From positions 16,690-80,689 of the forward strand of contig JAHWKY010000021.1 in assembly GCA_019347575.1 (NCBI GenBank): DNA of 64,000 nucleotides, given 5' to 3'. The notes under the pieces were generated by a model. The model was not told the origin of the DNA, made no database searches, and saw only the letters and a list, made by a program, of their open reading frames with translations. Source of the stretch: Actinomycetota bacterium. Lineage in GTDB: Bacteria; Actinomycetota; Nitriliruptoria; Nitriliruptorales; Nitriliruptoraceae. Made by a program: the position numbers and the translations under genes. This document shows, piece by piece, positions 41,138-49,358 of the stretch (its first letter is position 1; each line of letters opens with the position of its first letter).

Positions 41138-42112
41138 TCACAGGAACTCCTCGCGGCTGCGGATGAGCTCCAGGACGGCTCCTCCCGCCCGTCCCATCAG
41201 GCCCAGCGATCCCACCCCCGCCAGTGCGAGGTAGACCCCGGACAACGACACCGTTCGTGTGTCCGACGTCTCGGGAGCCGCCGCAGAGACGGTGGTCTCG
41301 GGTCCGGAGGGCCGCGGCTGGACTCCAGGGCTGGGCTCCGCGACGAGCGGGGCGGCTAGCTCCGGCGCTGGCCCAGGCTGACGGGGTGGCGGTGCTGGCG
41401 CGAACGTCGGCAAAGGCTCAACGGCAGCGGTGGGGCTGGGGCTGGGAGTCACGCTGGCTTGTGGGGGCGGTGCTGACGGCGGCGGGTCGGGCGGCGCTGG
41501 GCTCGCGTCGTAGGCGAACGTGGCGCCGTCGCGCAACGCCGAGCGGAACACGACCTGGTAGCTGGTCGCACCGGCCTCCGGGTCGGGAGCGATGACCAGG
41601 CCGTGCGCTTCCGCCGCAGCGAGATCCGACACCAGTGGCGTCAGGTCGAAGTAGAAGCGGTTCGCCTCGACCTCCAGGATGCCCGGTACCGCGGTGCCGC
41701 CGCAGTCGTCCTGAGGGCGGTCCTGCCACGCCATCGGCGCCCCAGGTTCCCAAGTCCCGGTCACCACGCACGCGATCAGGTGCGCCTGGTCCACGTTGAG
41801 GTTCTGGGCCTCAGGATCGATGCCTAACGAAAGGTCGAGCCGGGATACCGGTGCCGCGCCGCTCGACGGAGGCAGCACGACGCCGATGTAGGCGACCTTG
41901 TCTGGCTGAGCCGTCCACGAGACCGGTAGCTGATCCTCCTGGATACCGCTGAGCGGCGAGAGCGAGGGGGCGCGTTCGTCCTCCAGGCGCCATGCCCATC
42001 CTTCTTGGGACACCGTGACGTTCTCTTGAGCCAAGCCGGGCACCGAAGCGACCGTGATGACACCTCCGACCGCCAGTGCAGCGCCGAGCGCCGCGTGCAC
42101 AAGCGGCCGCAT
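41138..42112 (-). CDS. secreted membrane-tethered protein with Pro-rich stalk, transporter-linked
   Basis: A 324-residue protein heading the transporter operon. A signal peptide (residues ~1-29, LVHAALGAALAVGGVITVAS) precedes a ~170-residue beta-rich globular region (WTAQPDKVAYIGVVLPPSSG, FYFDLTPLVSDLAAAE), then a ~85-residue Pro/Ala/Ser/Thr-rich stalk, then one hydrophobic segment (GVYLALAGVGSLGLMGRAGG) and a short basic tail. No family recognised. The layout suggests a surface domain held out from the membrane next to the importer, perhaps for capturing substrate. Confidence 0.8.
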   Translation of the reverse strand: MRPLVHAALGAALAVGGVITVASVPGLAQENVTVSQEGWAWRLEDERAPSLSPLSGIQEDQLPVSWTAQPDKVAYIGVVLPPSSGAAPVSRLDLSLGIDPEAQNLNVDQAHLIACVVTGTWEPGAPMAWQDRPQDDCGGTAVPGILEVEANRFYFDLTPLVSDLAAAEAHGLVIAPDPEAGATSYQVVFRSALRDGATFAYDASPAPPDPPPSAPPPQASVTPSPSPTAAVEPLPTFAPAPPPRQPGPAPELAAPLVAEPSPGVQPRPSGPETTVSAAAPETSDTRTVSLSGVYLALAGVGSLGLMGRAGGAVLELIRSREEFL

Positions 42113-42190
42113 CGTCAGTACCTGTTCCGCGCTGCGGACTTGTCGGTCACCGCGAGCCCACGCACCCTGTCCCTCCTGACGGAACCAGGC

Positions 42191-42220
42191 GGGATACTAA
42201 TCGAGAGATTGTAGTACCGC
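42191..42220. promoter_or_regulatory. 30-bp TetR-type operator (site b)
   Basis: GGGATACTA, 12-bp spacer, TAGTACCGC; 7 of 9 arm positions pair. It lies 79 bp upstream of the transporter operon (42112) and just downstream of the acyl-CoA dehydrogenase stop. Confidence 0.75.
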
Positions 42221-42235
42221 AAGAGGTTTCGAGGT

Positions 42236-43378
42236 TCACAGTCCGAGCGAGCGCCCGATCAGCTCCTTCATGATCTCGGTGGCGCCGCCATAGATGGTCT
42301 GAGCGCGACTGTCCACGTAGAGCTTGGCGATGGGGTACTCGCCCATGAACCCGTAGCCGCCGTGCAGCTGAACGCCCGTGTTGACCGTGTGCAGCTGCAG
42401 CTCGGTGGTCCACCACTTGGCCATCGCGGCCTGCTCGGCGGTCAGCTCACCGTCGAGGTGTGCCGCGACACAGCGGTCCACGAAGACCTGTGCGATCTGC
42501 ATCTCCGTGGCGATCTCCGCCAGCCGGAACCGGGTGTTCTGGAAGCTGCCGATCGTCTGCCCGAACGCGGTGCGCTGGGTGACGTACGTCAGGGTCAGTT
42601 CGAACGCACGCCGGATGGCACCGAGCGCATTGATCGCCAGAACGAGCCGCTCCTGGGAGAGGTTCTCGACCAGGTAGTAGAAGCCGCGACCCTCCTCCCC
42701 GAGCCGGTCGGTCACGGGCACACGCACGTCGTCGAAGAACAGCTCCGAAGTGTCCTGTGCCTTCATGCCGATCTTGTCGAGGTTGCGTCCCCGGGCGAAC
42801 CCCGACATGCCGTCCTCCACCACGAGCAAGGTGAGGCCGCGGTGGCGGTCGCCGGAGGTCCTGGCGACCACGATCACGACATCTGCCAGTTGACCGTTAG
42901 AGGTGAAGGTCTTGGAGCCGTTCAGCACGTAGTGGTCGCCGTCACGCACGGCACGCGTAGCGATGCCAGCCAGGTCGCTGCCGGCACCGGGCTCGGTCAT
43001 CGCGATCGCACCGATGAGCGTGCCTGCCACCATGCCGGGAAGCCAGCGCTGCTTCTGTTCGGCGGTACCGAGCTTCTGGATGTAGGGCGCGACGATGTCG
43101 CTATGCAGAGAGAAGAAGGGCCCGGTTGCCAGCGACCAGGACTGCTCTTCGGCGAGGATCGCAGGGAACCGGAAGTCGTCGACGCCGGCTCCACCGTACG
43201 TCGGCTCGACGCTGTGGCACAGGTGGCCCTCGGCCCCGGCACGTTCGAAGACCGCGCGGTCGACCACCCCCGCCTCTTCCCATGCGGCATGGTGGGGCAC
43301 GACCTCCTTGGCGAGGAACGCGCGCACGCTTTCGCGGTACAGGTGGTGCTCCTCCTCGAAGAGGTCGCGAGCCAGCAT
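42236..43378 (-). CDS. acyl-CoA dehydrogenase
   Basis: A 380-residue flavoprotein starting LARDLFEEEHHLYRESVRAF; AIAMTEPGAGSDLAGIATRA, RTAFGQTIGSFQNTRFRLAE, LHGGYGFMGEYPIAKLYVDS. The catalytic Glu is probably in QERLVLAINA, since the C-terminal motif reads YGGATEIMKEL. ATG 43378 is 2 nt after the thiolase stop. The protein is a close pattern match to the dehydrogenase at 20831-21991. Confidence 0.92.
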   Translation of the reverse strand: MLARDLFEEEHHLYRESVRAFLAKEVVPHHAAWEEAGVVDRAVFERAGAEGHLCHSVEPTYGGAGVDDFRFPAILAEEQSWSLATGPFFSLHSDIVAPYIQKLGTAEQKQRWLPGMVAGTLIGAIAMTEPGAGSDLAGIATRAVRDGDHYVLNGSKTFTSNGQLADVVIVVARTSGDRHRGLTLLVVEDGMSGFARGRNLDKIGMKAQDTSELFFDDVRVPVTDRLGEEGRGFYYLVENLSQERLVLAINALGAIRRAFELTLTYVTQRTAFGQTIGSFQNTRFRLAEIATEMQIAQVFVDRCVAAHLDGELTAEQAAMAKWWTTELQLHTVNTGVQLHGGYGFMGEYPIAKLYVDSRAQTIYGGATEIMKELIGRSLGL

Positions 43379-43380
43379 GC

Positions 43381-44565
43381 TCAGACCTTCTCGTAGAGGG
43401 TCACCACGGCGGCGCCCCCGAGACCGATGTTGTGCTGGACGGCTCGAGTCGCACCGTCGACCTGGCGTGCTTCGGCCTCGCCACGTAGCTGCCAGGTCAG
43501 CTCGGCGCACTGAGCGAGACCCGTGGCGCCAAGCGGATGCCCCTTGGAGATGAGCCCGCCTGAGGGGTTGACAACCCAGCGTCCTCCGTAGCTGGTCTCG
43601 CCTGCCTCGATGAGCTTGCCGCCTTCGCCCTCGCCGCACAGGCCCAGCGCCTCGTAGGTGATGATCTCGTTGGGTGAGAAGCAGTCGTGCAACTCGATGA
43701 CCTGCGCATCCAGTACGTCGAAGCCGGCTTGTTCGTAGGCGCGGCGAGCAGCCGTGGCGGAAAGGTCTGCGCCAACGACCTTTATCGCATCGCCCTCATA
43801 GGACGATGCCAGGTCCGTGGCCATCCCCTGCCCCGCGATGTGGACCGCCCGGTCGTCGCAGTCGAACCGCGAGAGGGCGTCCTCGCTCATCAGCACCGCC
43901 GCAGCCGAGCCGTCGGACGTGGGGGAGCACTGCAGCCTGGTCAGCGGCGCGTCCACCATCGGGGCGGTGAGGATCTGTTCGAGCGTGTAGACGTCCTGGA
44001 ACTGGGCATAGGGGTTGTTCGCGGAGTGTCGGTGGTTCTTCTCGGCGACCATGGCGAACTGTTCCACCGTCGTGCCGTACCGGCGCATGTGGTCATCCGC
44101 AGCTCGGGCCCACATCTGCGGGGCCATCGGGGCGTCGGTCGGATCGTGCAACTCGTGCAATCGTGAGACGTGCCGGTCCAGTGGAGAGGCGCGGTCGTGC
44201 GCGTCGAGGGAGAGCGAGCCTCGCTGCATCTTCTCGAACCCGACCGCCAGCGCTACATCGACGAGGCCTCCGGCCACCGCCTGGCGCGCCAGCCACAGGG
44301 CGGTCGATCCTGTGGCACAGTTGTTGTTCACGTTGGTGATCGGCACGCCAGTGTGGCCAAGTTCGTAGATCGCGCGCTGTCCCGCGGTCGACGGGCCGTA
44401 CACGTAACCGACGTGGACAGCCTCGACGTCGGTGTACCGGACGCCGGCGTCCTCCAAGGCTCGCTCGCTGGCTACCCGGACCATGTCGGGGTAGTCCCAC
44501 GCACTGGTTCCGGGTTTCTCGAACTTCGTCATGCCGACACCAGCGACGTAGACGGCACGGGTCAT
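43381..44565 (-). CDS. thiolase (SCP-x/lipid-transfer type)
   Basis: A 394-residue thiolase: ATG 44565 follows GGAGGAG and gives TRAVYVAGVGMTKFEKPG. Nucleophile region NNNCATGSTALWLA, HDCFSPNEIITYEALGLCG, and GHPLGATGLAQCAELTWQLR are all present. Unlike the thiolase at 4282 there is no adjacent DUF35 partner, so it resembles SCP2-thiolases that work alone. Divergent from the hydratase operon across a TetR-type operator. Confidence 0.92.
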   Translation of the reverse strand: MTRAVYVAGVGMTKFEKPGTSAWDYPDMVRVASERALEDAGVRYTDVEAVHVGYVYGPSTAGQRAIYELGHTGVPITNVNNNCATGSTALWLARQAVAGGLVDVALAVGFEKMQRGSLSLDAHDRASPLDRHVSRLHELHDPTDAPMAPQMWARAADDHMRRYGTTVEQFAMVAEKNHRHSANNPYAQFQDVYTLEQILTAPMVDAPLTRLQCSPTSDGSAAAVLMSEDALSRFDCDDRAVHIAGQGMATDLASSYEGDAIKVVGADLSATAARRAYEQAGFDVLDAQVIELHDCFSPNEIITYEALGLCGEGEGGKLIEAGETSYGGRWVVNPSGGLISKGHPLGATGLAQCAELTWQLRGEAEARQVDGATRAVQHNIGLGGAAVVTLYEKV

Positions 44566-44636
44566 CCGTCGGCTCCTCCGTTGAGGGATCCGCCTCGGAG
44601 GTTGCGCGCCCCCGAGTCTTGACAACTACTACTTGT

Positions 44637-44666
44637 ACGGTACCAAGCTATAGCCTATAGTACCGT
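44637..44666. promoter_or_regulatory. 30-bp TetR-type operator (site c, divergent promoter)
   Basis: ACGGTACCA, 12-bp spacer, TAGTACCGT; 8 of 9 arm positions pair, the best copy. The spacer contains CTATAGC-CTATAG, a source of -10-like sequence on both strands. It lies between the thiolase (minus) and hydratase (plus) genes. Confidence 0.8.
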
Positions 44667-44814
44667 CGTAGGTCTTCCAAGTGGGGAGTGGCGGAAGTGC
44701 TCTTCGAGCGTCAGGTGGGGCGGGTCGTGGTCGCCGATCCAGATGGTGGCGGATCTCCAAGGAACGACCAGCGCCGCGGGCGGCCGACCGCGCCAGACAC
44801 GACCCGAGCCTGAC

Positions 44815-45672
44815 GTGTCGATCGACCCTGTCGCCGCGATGGCCGCCAGTGTGCTGACGTCCGAGTCCAGTTGGGACCCAGACGACGTGATCCTGTACCA
44901 CTTAGGGGTTGGGGCGGGGGTCGGTCCCGGTCGAGCCACAGACGCCAAGGAACTTGCGTACATCTATGAGCGCGACCTCAAGGTCCTGCCCTCGTTCGCC
45001 GTCGTCACCATCCTGGAGGCCGTTGCCGACATCAACGTCGTCGATGGCATCGATATCGCCCTGTCGCGGGTCCTCCACGGCGAGCATCACCTCGAGCTGC
45101 ATCGACCGCTCCCCATCTCCGGAAGGGTCCGGAGCACCTCCAGGGTCTCCGCGGTCTACGACAAAGGCAGCGCTGCGCTGCTCTTGCTCGAGATGCAGAG
45201 TTCGGACTCCGACGGTCCGCTGTTCACCAACCGCTTCTCGATCTTCGCGAGGGGTGAGGGCGGGTTCGGTGGGGAGACGGGGCCCAAGGCTGTCGAAGAC
45301 GTGCCGAAGCGACAGCCGGACGCGGTCGTGAGGTCCTCGACGTTGGAGCACCAGGCTCTGCTCTACCGCTTGACCGGCGACAAGAACCCGCTCCACGCCG
45401 ACCCGTCCTACGCCGCGAAAGCGGGGTTCGATCGACCGATCCTGCATGGCTTGTGTACCTATGGCGCGGTGTGCAAAGCGGTCGTCGATGAGCTGCTCGA
45501 CGGCGACGTGACCCGTGTCGCGTCCTACCAGGTCCGCTTCGCCGGTGTCGTCTACCCCGGCGAGACCATCGTCACGGAGATGTGGCGAGAGGCGGATCGC
45601 ATCGTCGTCCACGCCACGACCACCGAACGAGGGACACCCGTGCTGTCGAACGCATCGGTAGCACTGCGCTGA
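44815..45672 (+). CDS. double hot-dog (R)-enoyl-CoA hydratase (MFE-2/MaoC type)
   Basis: A 285-residue hydratase with two hot-dog halves: an N-terminal half without catalytic motif (WDPDDVILYHLGVGAGVG, HRPLPISGRVRSTSRV) and a C-terminal half with YRLTGDKNPLHADPSYAA and FDRPILHGLCTYG, the hydratase-2 motif of peroxisomal MFE-2. GTG 44815 gives the family N-terminus (SIDPVAAMAAS); an in-frame ATG at 44743 would add 24 residues. Would hydrate a 2-enoyl-CoA to the (R)-3-hydroxyacyl-CoA. Confidence 0.9.
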   Translation: MSIDPVAAMAASVLTSESSWDPDDVILYHLGVGAGVGPGRATDAKELAYIYERDLKVLPSFAVVTILEAVADINVVDGIDIALSRVLHGEHHLELHRPLPISGRVRSTSRVSAVYDKGSAALLLLEMQSSDSDGPLFTNRFSIFARGEGGFGGETGPKAVEDVPKRQPDAVVRSSTLEHQALLYRLTGDKNPLHADPSYAAKAGFDRPILHGLCTYGAVCKAVVDELLDGDVTRVASYQVRFAGVVYPGETIVTEMWREADRIVVHATTTERGTPVLSNASVALR

Positions 45673-45701
45673 ACATGCCCGACTCGGAACAGGAGAGGAA
45701 C

Positions 45702-47261
45702 ATGAGGATCAGCCAGACGCTCGCCCGCAACGCGCAGGTCGCACCCCGAGACACCGCGACCATCTTCGGAGACCGGCGCAGAACCTGGCCGGAACACCGA
45801 GACCGCGTCGCCCGACTCGCCTCCGCCCTGCGTCGCATGGGCATGGGAGACGGTGACCGCGTAGCGATGTTGGCGCTGAACAGCGACCGCTACCTCGAGT
45901 GGTACTTCGCCGTCTCATGGGGCGGAGGCGTCGTGGTGCCGATCAACATCCGTCTCGCTCCGCCGGAGATCGTTCACTGGTTGACCGACTCGGGGGCATC
46001 CATCTTGTTCGTCGACGACACCTTCCTCCCAGTCGTGCCCAAGCTCCAGGAAGCAGTCAGCACGCTCCGCCACGTCGTCCACGTCGGTGATGGCGATCCG
46101 CCCGAAGGCACGGACGGTTTCGAGCAGCTGATAGCCGACAGTGACCCGATCCCCGCCAGCGAGGGACGCGGTGATGACCTCGCGGGCCTCTTCTACACCG
46201 GCGGCACCACGGGCAGGTCCAAGGGCGTGATGCTCAGCCACAACAACCTGCTCAGCAACGCCTTCCACCTCGTGCCTGCCGTCGGCTTCGGGCCCCAGAC
46301 GGTCTACCTCCACGTCGCTCCGATGTTCCACCTCGCCGACGCTGCCGGCATGTACGCCGTCGCGCTCGCCGGAGCCACCCACACCTTCGTTCCCGCTTTC
46401 GCCCCGGCTGCGGTCATCGAAGCGATCGAGGCTCACCGGGTCACCACGACGCTGCTCGTACCCACCATGATCGCCGCTCTGACCCAGGTCCCCGATGTGG
46501 AGCAGCGGGACCTGTCGTCGTGGGAGCAGCTGCTGTACGGCGGTTCGCCGATGTCGGAAGCTCTCATCGATGGCATCTTGAAGCTCGTACCGCAGCTGAA
46601 CCTGGTTCAGGCCTACGGCCAGACAGAGGCCGCACCGGTCGTCACGCTGCTGCCTCCAGAACGTCACACCTTCTCCGGACCCCTCGCTGGCAAGACCCGA
46701 TCGGCAGGCCAAGCAGCCTTCGGTGTCGAGGTAGCGATCCTCGACGAGGAGGACCAGGAGGTGCCGCGAGAGACGGTCGGGCAGATCTGCGTCCGCGGAG
46801 ACAACGTCATGATCGGCTACCTCGACCGGCCCGACGAGACGGAGACCGCGCTCCGCAACGGCTGGCTGCACACAGGAGACGCTGGCTACATGGATGACGA
46901 CGGCTTCGTGTTCGTGGTCGACCGTCTCAAGGACATGATCGTCACCGGCGGAGAGAACGTCTACACGGCCGAGGTCGAGAACGCACTGGCTAGCCACGAC
47001 GCCGTGCTCGAGTGCGCCGTCATCGGGATACCGAGCGACGAGTGGGGCGAGCAGGTACACGCGATCGTGCGGATCGCGCCCGACTCGGACGTCTCCGAAG
47101 CGGAACTCCTCGCTCATTGCAAGGAACAGATCGCCAACTACAAGTGCCCTCGCAGCGTCGACATCAGACAGGACGAGCTACCGAAGTCCGGTGCAGGCAA
47201 GATCCTCAAGCGCGAACTTCGCGCCCCCTTCTGGGAAGATCAGGACCGCGCCGTGCACTAG
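45702..47261 (+). CDS. acyl-CoA synthetase (AMP-forming)
   Basis: A 519-residue ANL ligase, ATG 45702 after AGGAGAGG. Motifs: LFYTGGTTGRSKGVMLSH (P-loop), QAYGQTEAAPVV (A5), LHTGDAGYMDDDGF (A7), VDRLKDMIVTGGENVYTAEV (A8), LPKSGAGKILKREL (A10 Lys). Follows the hydratase by 29 nt, so it is under the 44637 operator. Likely activates the imported acid. Confidence 0.92.
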   Translation: MRISQTLARNAQVAPRDTATIFGDRRRTWPEHRDRVARLASALRRMGMGDGDRVAMLALNSDRYLEWYFAVSWGGGVVVPINIRLAPPEIVHWLTDSGASILFVDDTFLPVVPKLQEAVSTLRHVVHVGDGDPPEGTDGFEQLIADSDPIPASEGRGDDLAGLFYTGGTTGRSKGVMLSHNNLLSNAFHLVPAVGFGPQTVYLHVAPMFHLADAAGMYAVALAGATHTFVPAFAPAAVIEAIEAHRVTTTLLVPTMIAALTQVPDVEQRDLSSWEQLLYGGSPMSEALIDGILKLVPQLNLVQAYGQTEAAPVVTLLPPERHTFSGPLAGKTRSAGQAAFGVEVAILDEEDQEVPRETVGQICVRGDNVMIGYLDRPDETETALRNGWLHTGDAGYMDDDGFVFVVDRLKDMIVTGGENVYTAEVENALASHDAVLECAVIGIPSDEWGEQVHAIVRIAPDSDVSEAELLAHCKEQIANYKCPRSVDIRQDELPKSGAGKILKRELRAPFWEDQDRAVH

Positions 47262-47513
47262 CAAGCCTCAGTTGACGACGGAGCGACACCTGAGTATCAG
47301 CGGCAAATCCCGTAAGGCGCGGGCCACTCTGACGGCCGTCGCAGCGCTCATCATGCGCGTCACGATCGCACCGTCGGTGTCGGCGTACAGCGGACCACCC
47401 CTGGAGCTTGCATCTACCCACACGGAACCCGCGGCGATACCTGGACAGGTGCGTAACCGGGACCGTGTCGTTGGTCCGCGGTCCACACCGCCCCACAGCC
47501 AGCTGGTCCGGCG

Positions 47514-48050
47514 ATGACGGGGCCGACCACTCCGCTGACGCCAGCAGGCATCGAGGCGGAGCTGCGCCGTCTGTTTCCGCTGTACGAGCACATCGGGCTC
47601 CGGGTCGAGTCGCTGGGCGACACCATCGTCTGTGCGGTGCCCTTGACCGAGGCCAACTCGAACCACCTCGGCGGCGTCCACGCCGCGGTCCAGTGGGCTG
47701 TGGCCGAAGCGACCGGCGGGGTGGTGTACTTCGCCCACCCTGAGTTCGGGCCGTGCTGGATCGCTGTCCGGAACGTCACCATCGAGTTCCTCAAGGTGGC
47801 GAGGACCGATCTCAGGGCGGAGGCCACCTGCGGGGCGGCGGCGGTGGCCTCGATCGCCGAGCAGCTCGACGGCCGTGGGATCGCTGAGTACGCGATCGAC
47901 ATCTCACTACGTGACACCGCCGACCAGGTCGTGACCACCGCGGTCGGCCACTACTACCTGCGCCGCACGACGGGCGATCGCGAGACCGTGTCCCGACCCG
48001 CACGCCCGTCGACCCGTAGAGCGACAGGTTCCTCAGCGAAGTCCCGATGA
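47514..48050 (+). CDS. hot-dog-fold (DUF4442/PaaI-like) thioesterase
   Basis: A 178-residue hot-dog protein (LFPLYEHIGLRVESLGDTIV, HLGGVHAAVQWAVAEATGGV, GHYYLRRTTGD) of the PaaI/DUF4442 type, which hydrolyses acyl-CoA esters. The C-terminal ~25 residues are low-complexity and basic. The 252 bp before it holds no gene, so it may be the last member of the ligase operon or have its own promoter. Confidence 0.75.
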   Translation: MTGPTTPLTPAGIEAELRRLFPLYEHIGLRVESLGDTIVCAVPLTEANSNHLGGVHAAVQWAVAEATGGVVYFAHPEFGPCWIAVRNVTIEFLKVARTDLRAEATCGAAAVASIAEQLDGRGIAEYAIDISLRDTADQVVTTAVGHYYLRRTTGDRETVSRPARPSTRRATGSSAKSR

Positions 48051-48408
48051 GCGTCACCGGGTTCACCTATCAGGATTCCGATCCGGACCTGACCACGATC
48101 TCCCCTTGGATGCTCCGGTGCTCGAACGCCAAGTCACGGATCCACAGCGAAACCCTGTCAGCCCCGAGGCCTCCATCAACGAACGATGCGATGCAGGGGA
48201 TCGACCTGGAGCCTTTGAACAGGGTTGCACGCACCACCGACTCTGATCGAGTTCGCTTCGAAGTCAACACTTCGCACGTCCCTCGCGCCCGTGAACCGGT
48301 TGCTGCCTCGGGTGTTGTCGCGGATCGTGAGGCTCGACGGCGAGCATCGACGAAGTCGCACTGCGCATGCTTGCGCTACATCGCGCAACTGACCATGGCG
48401 CCCCGGTC

Positions 48409-48576
48409 GTGTCTCTACCCTGCCAGTCGTGCGGCACTTCGCTCCTCAGCGCTGCTGGCGACGGCAGCTGGCTACGACCCACAACCCGTCACGCGTGCAC
48501 CCAGTGCGGGGAGGTGACGCGTACGCGTCGACGTAGCTTCGACAACCCCACCGCCGAGAAGGGACCATCGGCGTAA
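48409..48576 (+). CDS. small zinc-ribbon protein
   Basis: A 55-residue protein with C-x2-C (LPCQSCGTSLL) and C-x2-C (HACTQCGEVTRTRRRSF) pairs 22 residues apart, a zinc-ribbon layout, ending FDNPTAEKGPSA. GTG 48409 is the nearest start; ATG 48367 would add 14 residues. No strong ribosome site. Function unknown. Confidence 0.5.
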   Translation: MSLPCQSCGTSLLSAAGDGSWLRPTTRHACTQCGEVTRTRRRSFDNPTAEKGPSA

Positions 48577-48846
48577 CTCATGCCGCAGGCGTGCTACGCC
48601 CGCGGGGTAGCCGGCGAATCTAGCCATCCTCCGTACGTCGGGGTGGAGAACATCGAGTCGGCGGGACAAGATGTGATCGGCTCCGCCAGCTGCTGGCGTC
48701 GTTCCAACAGGATTCCAACAACTCCAGGGCACTACATGCTGGTAGATGCTCGCTTCTCGCCGCTACCTTCCACTCAGGCTGAGGAGAAGAACCGTGCCAG
48801 AGCGGCTCAGAGACGCGGAAACCGGAGCTTTCGCGCCGGGAGCGTG

Positions 48847-48898
48847 TGGAGCGGACGACGGGATTCGAACCCGCGACCCCCACCTTGGCAAGGTTGTG
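48847..48898 (-). tRNA. 3' fragment of tRNA-Gly(GCC), probable attachment site
   Basis: Read on the minus strand, the 3' half of tRNA-Gly is intact: anticodon loop TTGCCAA (anticodon GCC), variable GGGTC, T-arm GCGGG-TTCGAAT-CCCGT, acceptor strand CGTCCGC, then TCCA. The anticodon stem has an A-G mismatch, and upstream there is no normal D-arm (30 nt instead of ~19 before the stem), although GTGGGCG could pair weakly with the acceptor. This is what an integrase crossover in the anticodon loop leaves at one end of an element. The excisionase and integrase genes follow to the right, as expected. Confidence 0.7.
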
Positions 48899-49115
48899 GT
48901 CCACCCCTCGTAGCCATCGGCTGAGACGCCCACGTAGCGCGCCCAGCTCCGCGGATTTCACGTTTCGACGCTGGTCGAGGCGGGGGGCGTGGGAACGGAT
49001 TCCCTCAGGATTCCCTCAACTGCCGACCGGCTCCACCGTCGCGTCGGTGCGTAACTCGGTGTCACTTTTTGGCGGCTGTCGGACCTCTCACTCACGGAGG
49101 CCTCAGGAGACAGCC

Positions 49116-49358
49116 ATGCCACCACCGGACGACCCTACGCGGCAGCCTGGCCGAGGTGCGACGGCCACACCGGACGATGTCTGGACCATCGAGGACTTGG
49201 CGGCGTACTTCAAGGTGACACGAAGGACGATCCGGGAGTGGCGCGAGACTGATCCCACGTTCCCGCGTCCGTTGGAGCTTCCCGGCCGTTCGGTGCGCTG
49301 GTTCCGGGGTGACGTCGTCGATTGGGTCGCGACGCTGCGTGGCGAGGTGGCGTCGTGA
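49116..49358 (+). CDS. excisionase/AlpA-like helix-turn-helix protein
   Basis: An 80-residue protein with a MerR-like HTH_17 domain at residues ~22-75 (VWTIEDLAAYFKVTRRTIRE, FPRPLELPGRSVRWFRGDVV), as in excisionases of actinobacterial integrative elements. ATG 49116 follows AGGAGA. Its stop overlaps the integrase GTG start. Confidence 0.82.
   Translation: MPPPDDPTRQPGRGATATPDDVWTIEDLAAYFKVTRRTIREWRETDPTFPRPLELPGRSVRWFRGDVVDWVATLRGEVAS

Noticed and set aside
48847..48935. A complete functional tRNA-Gly
   Set aside because: The 3' half is good, but the segment before the anticodon stem is 30 nt with no D-arm, and the anticodon stem has a mismatch; a fragment left by integration explains it better.
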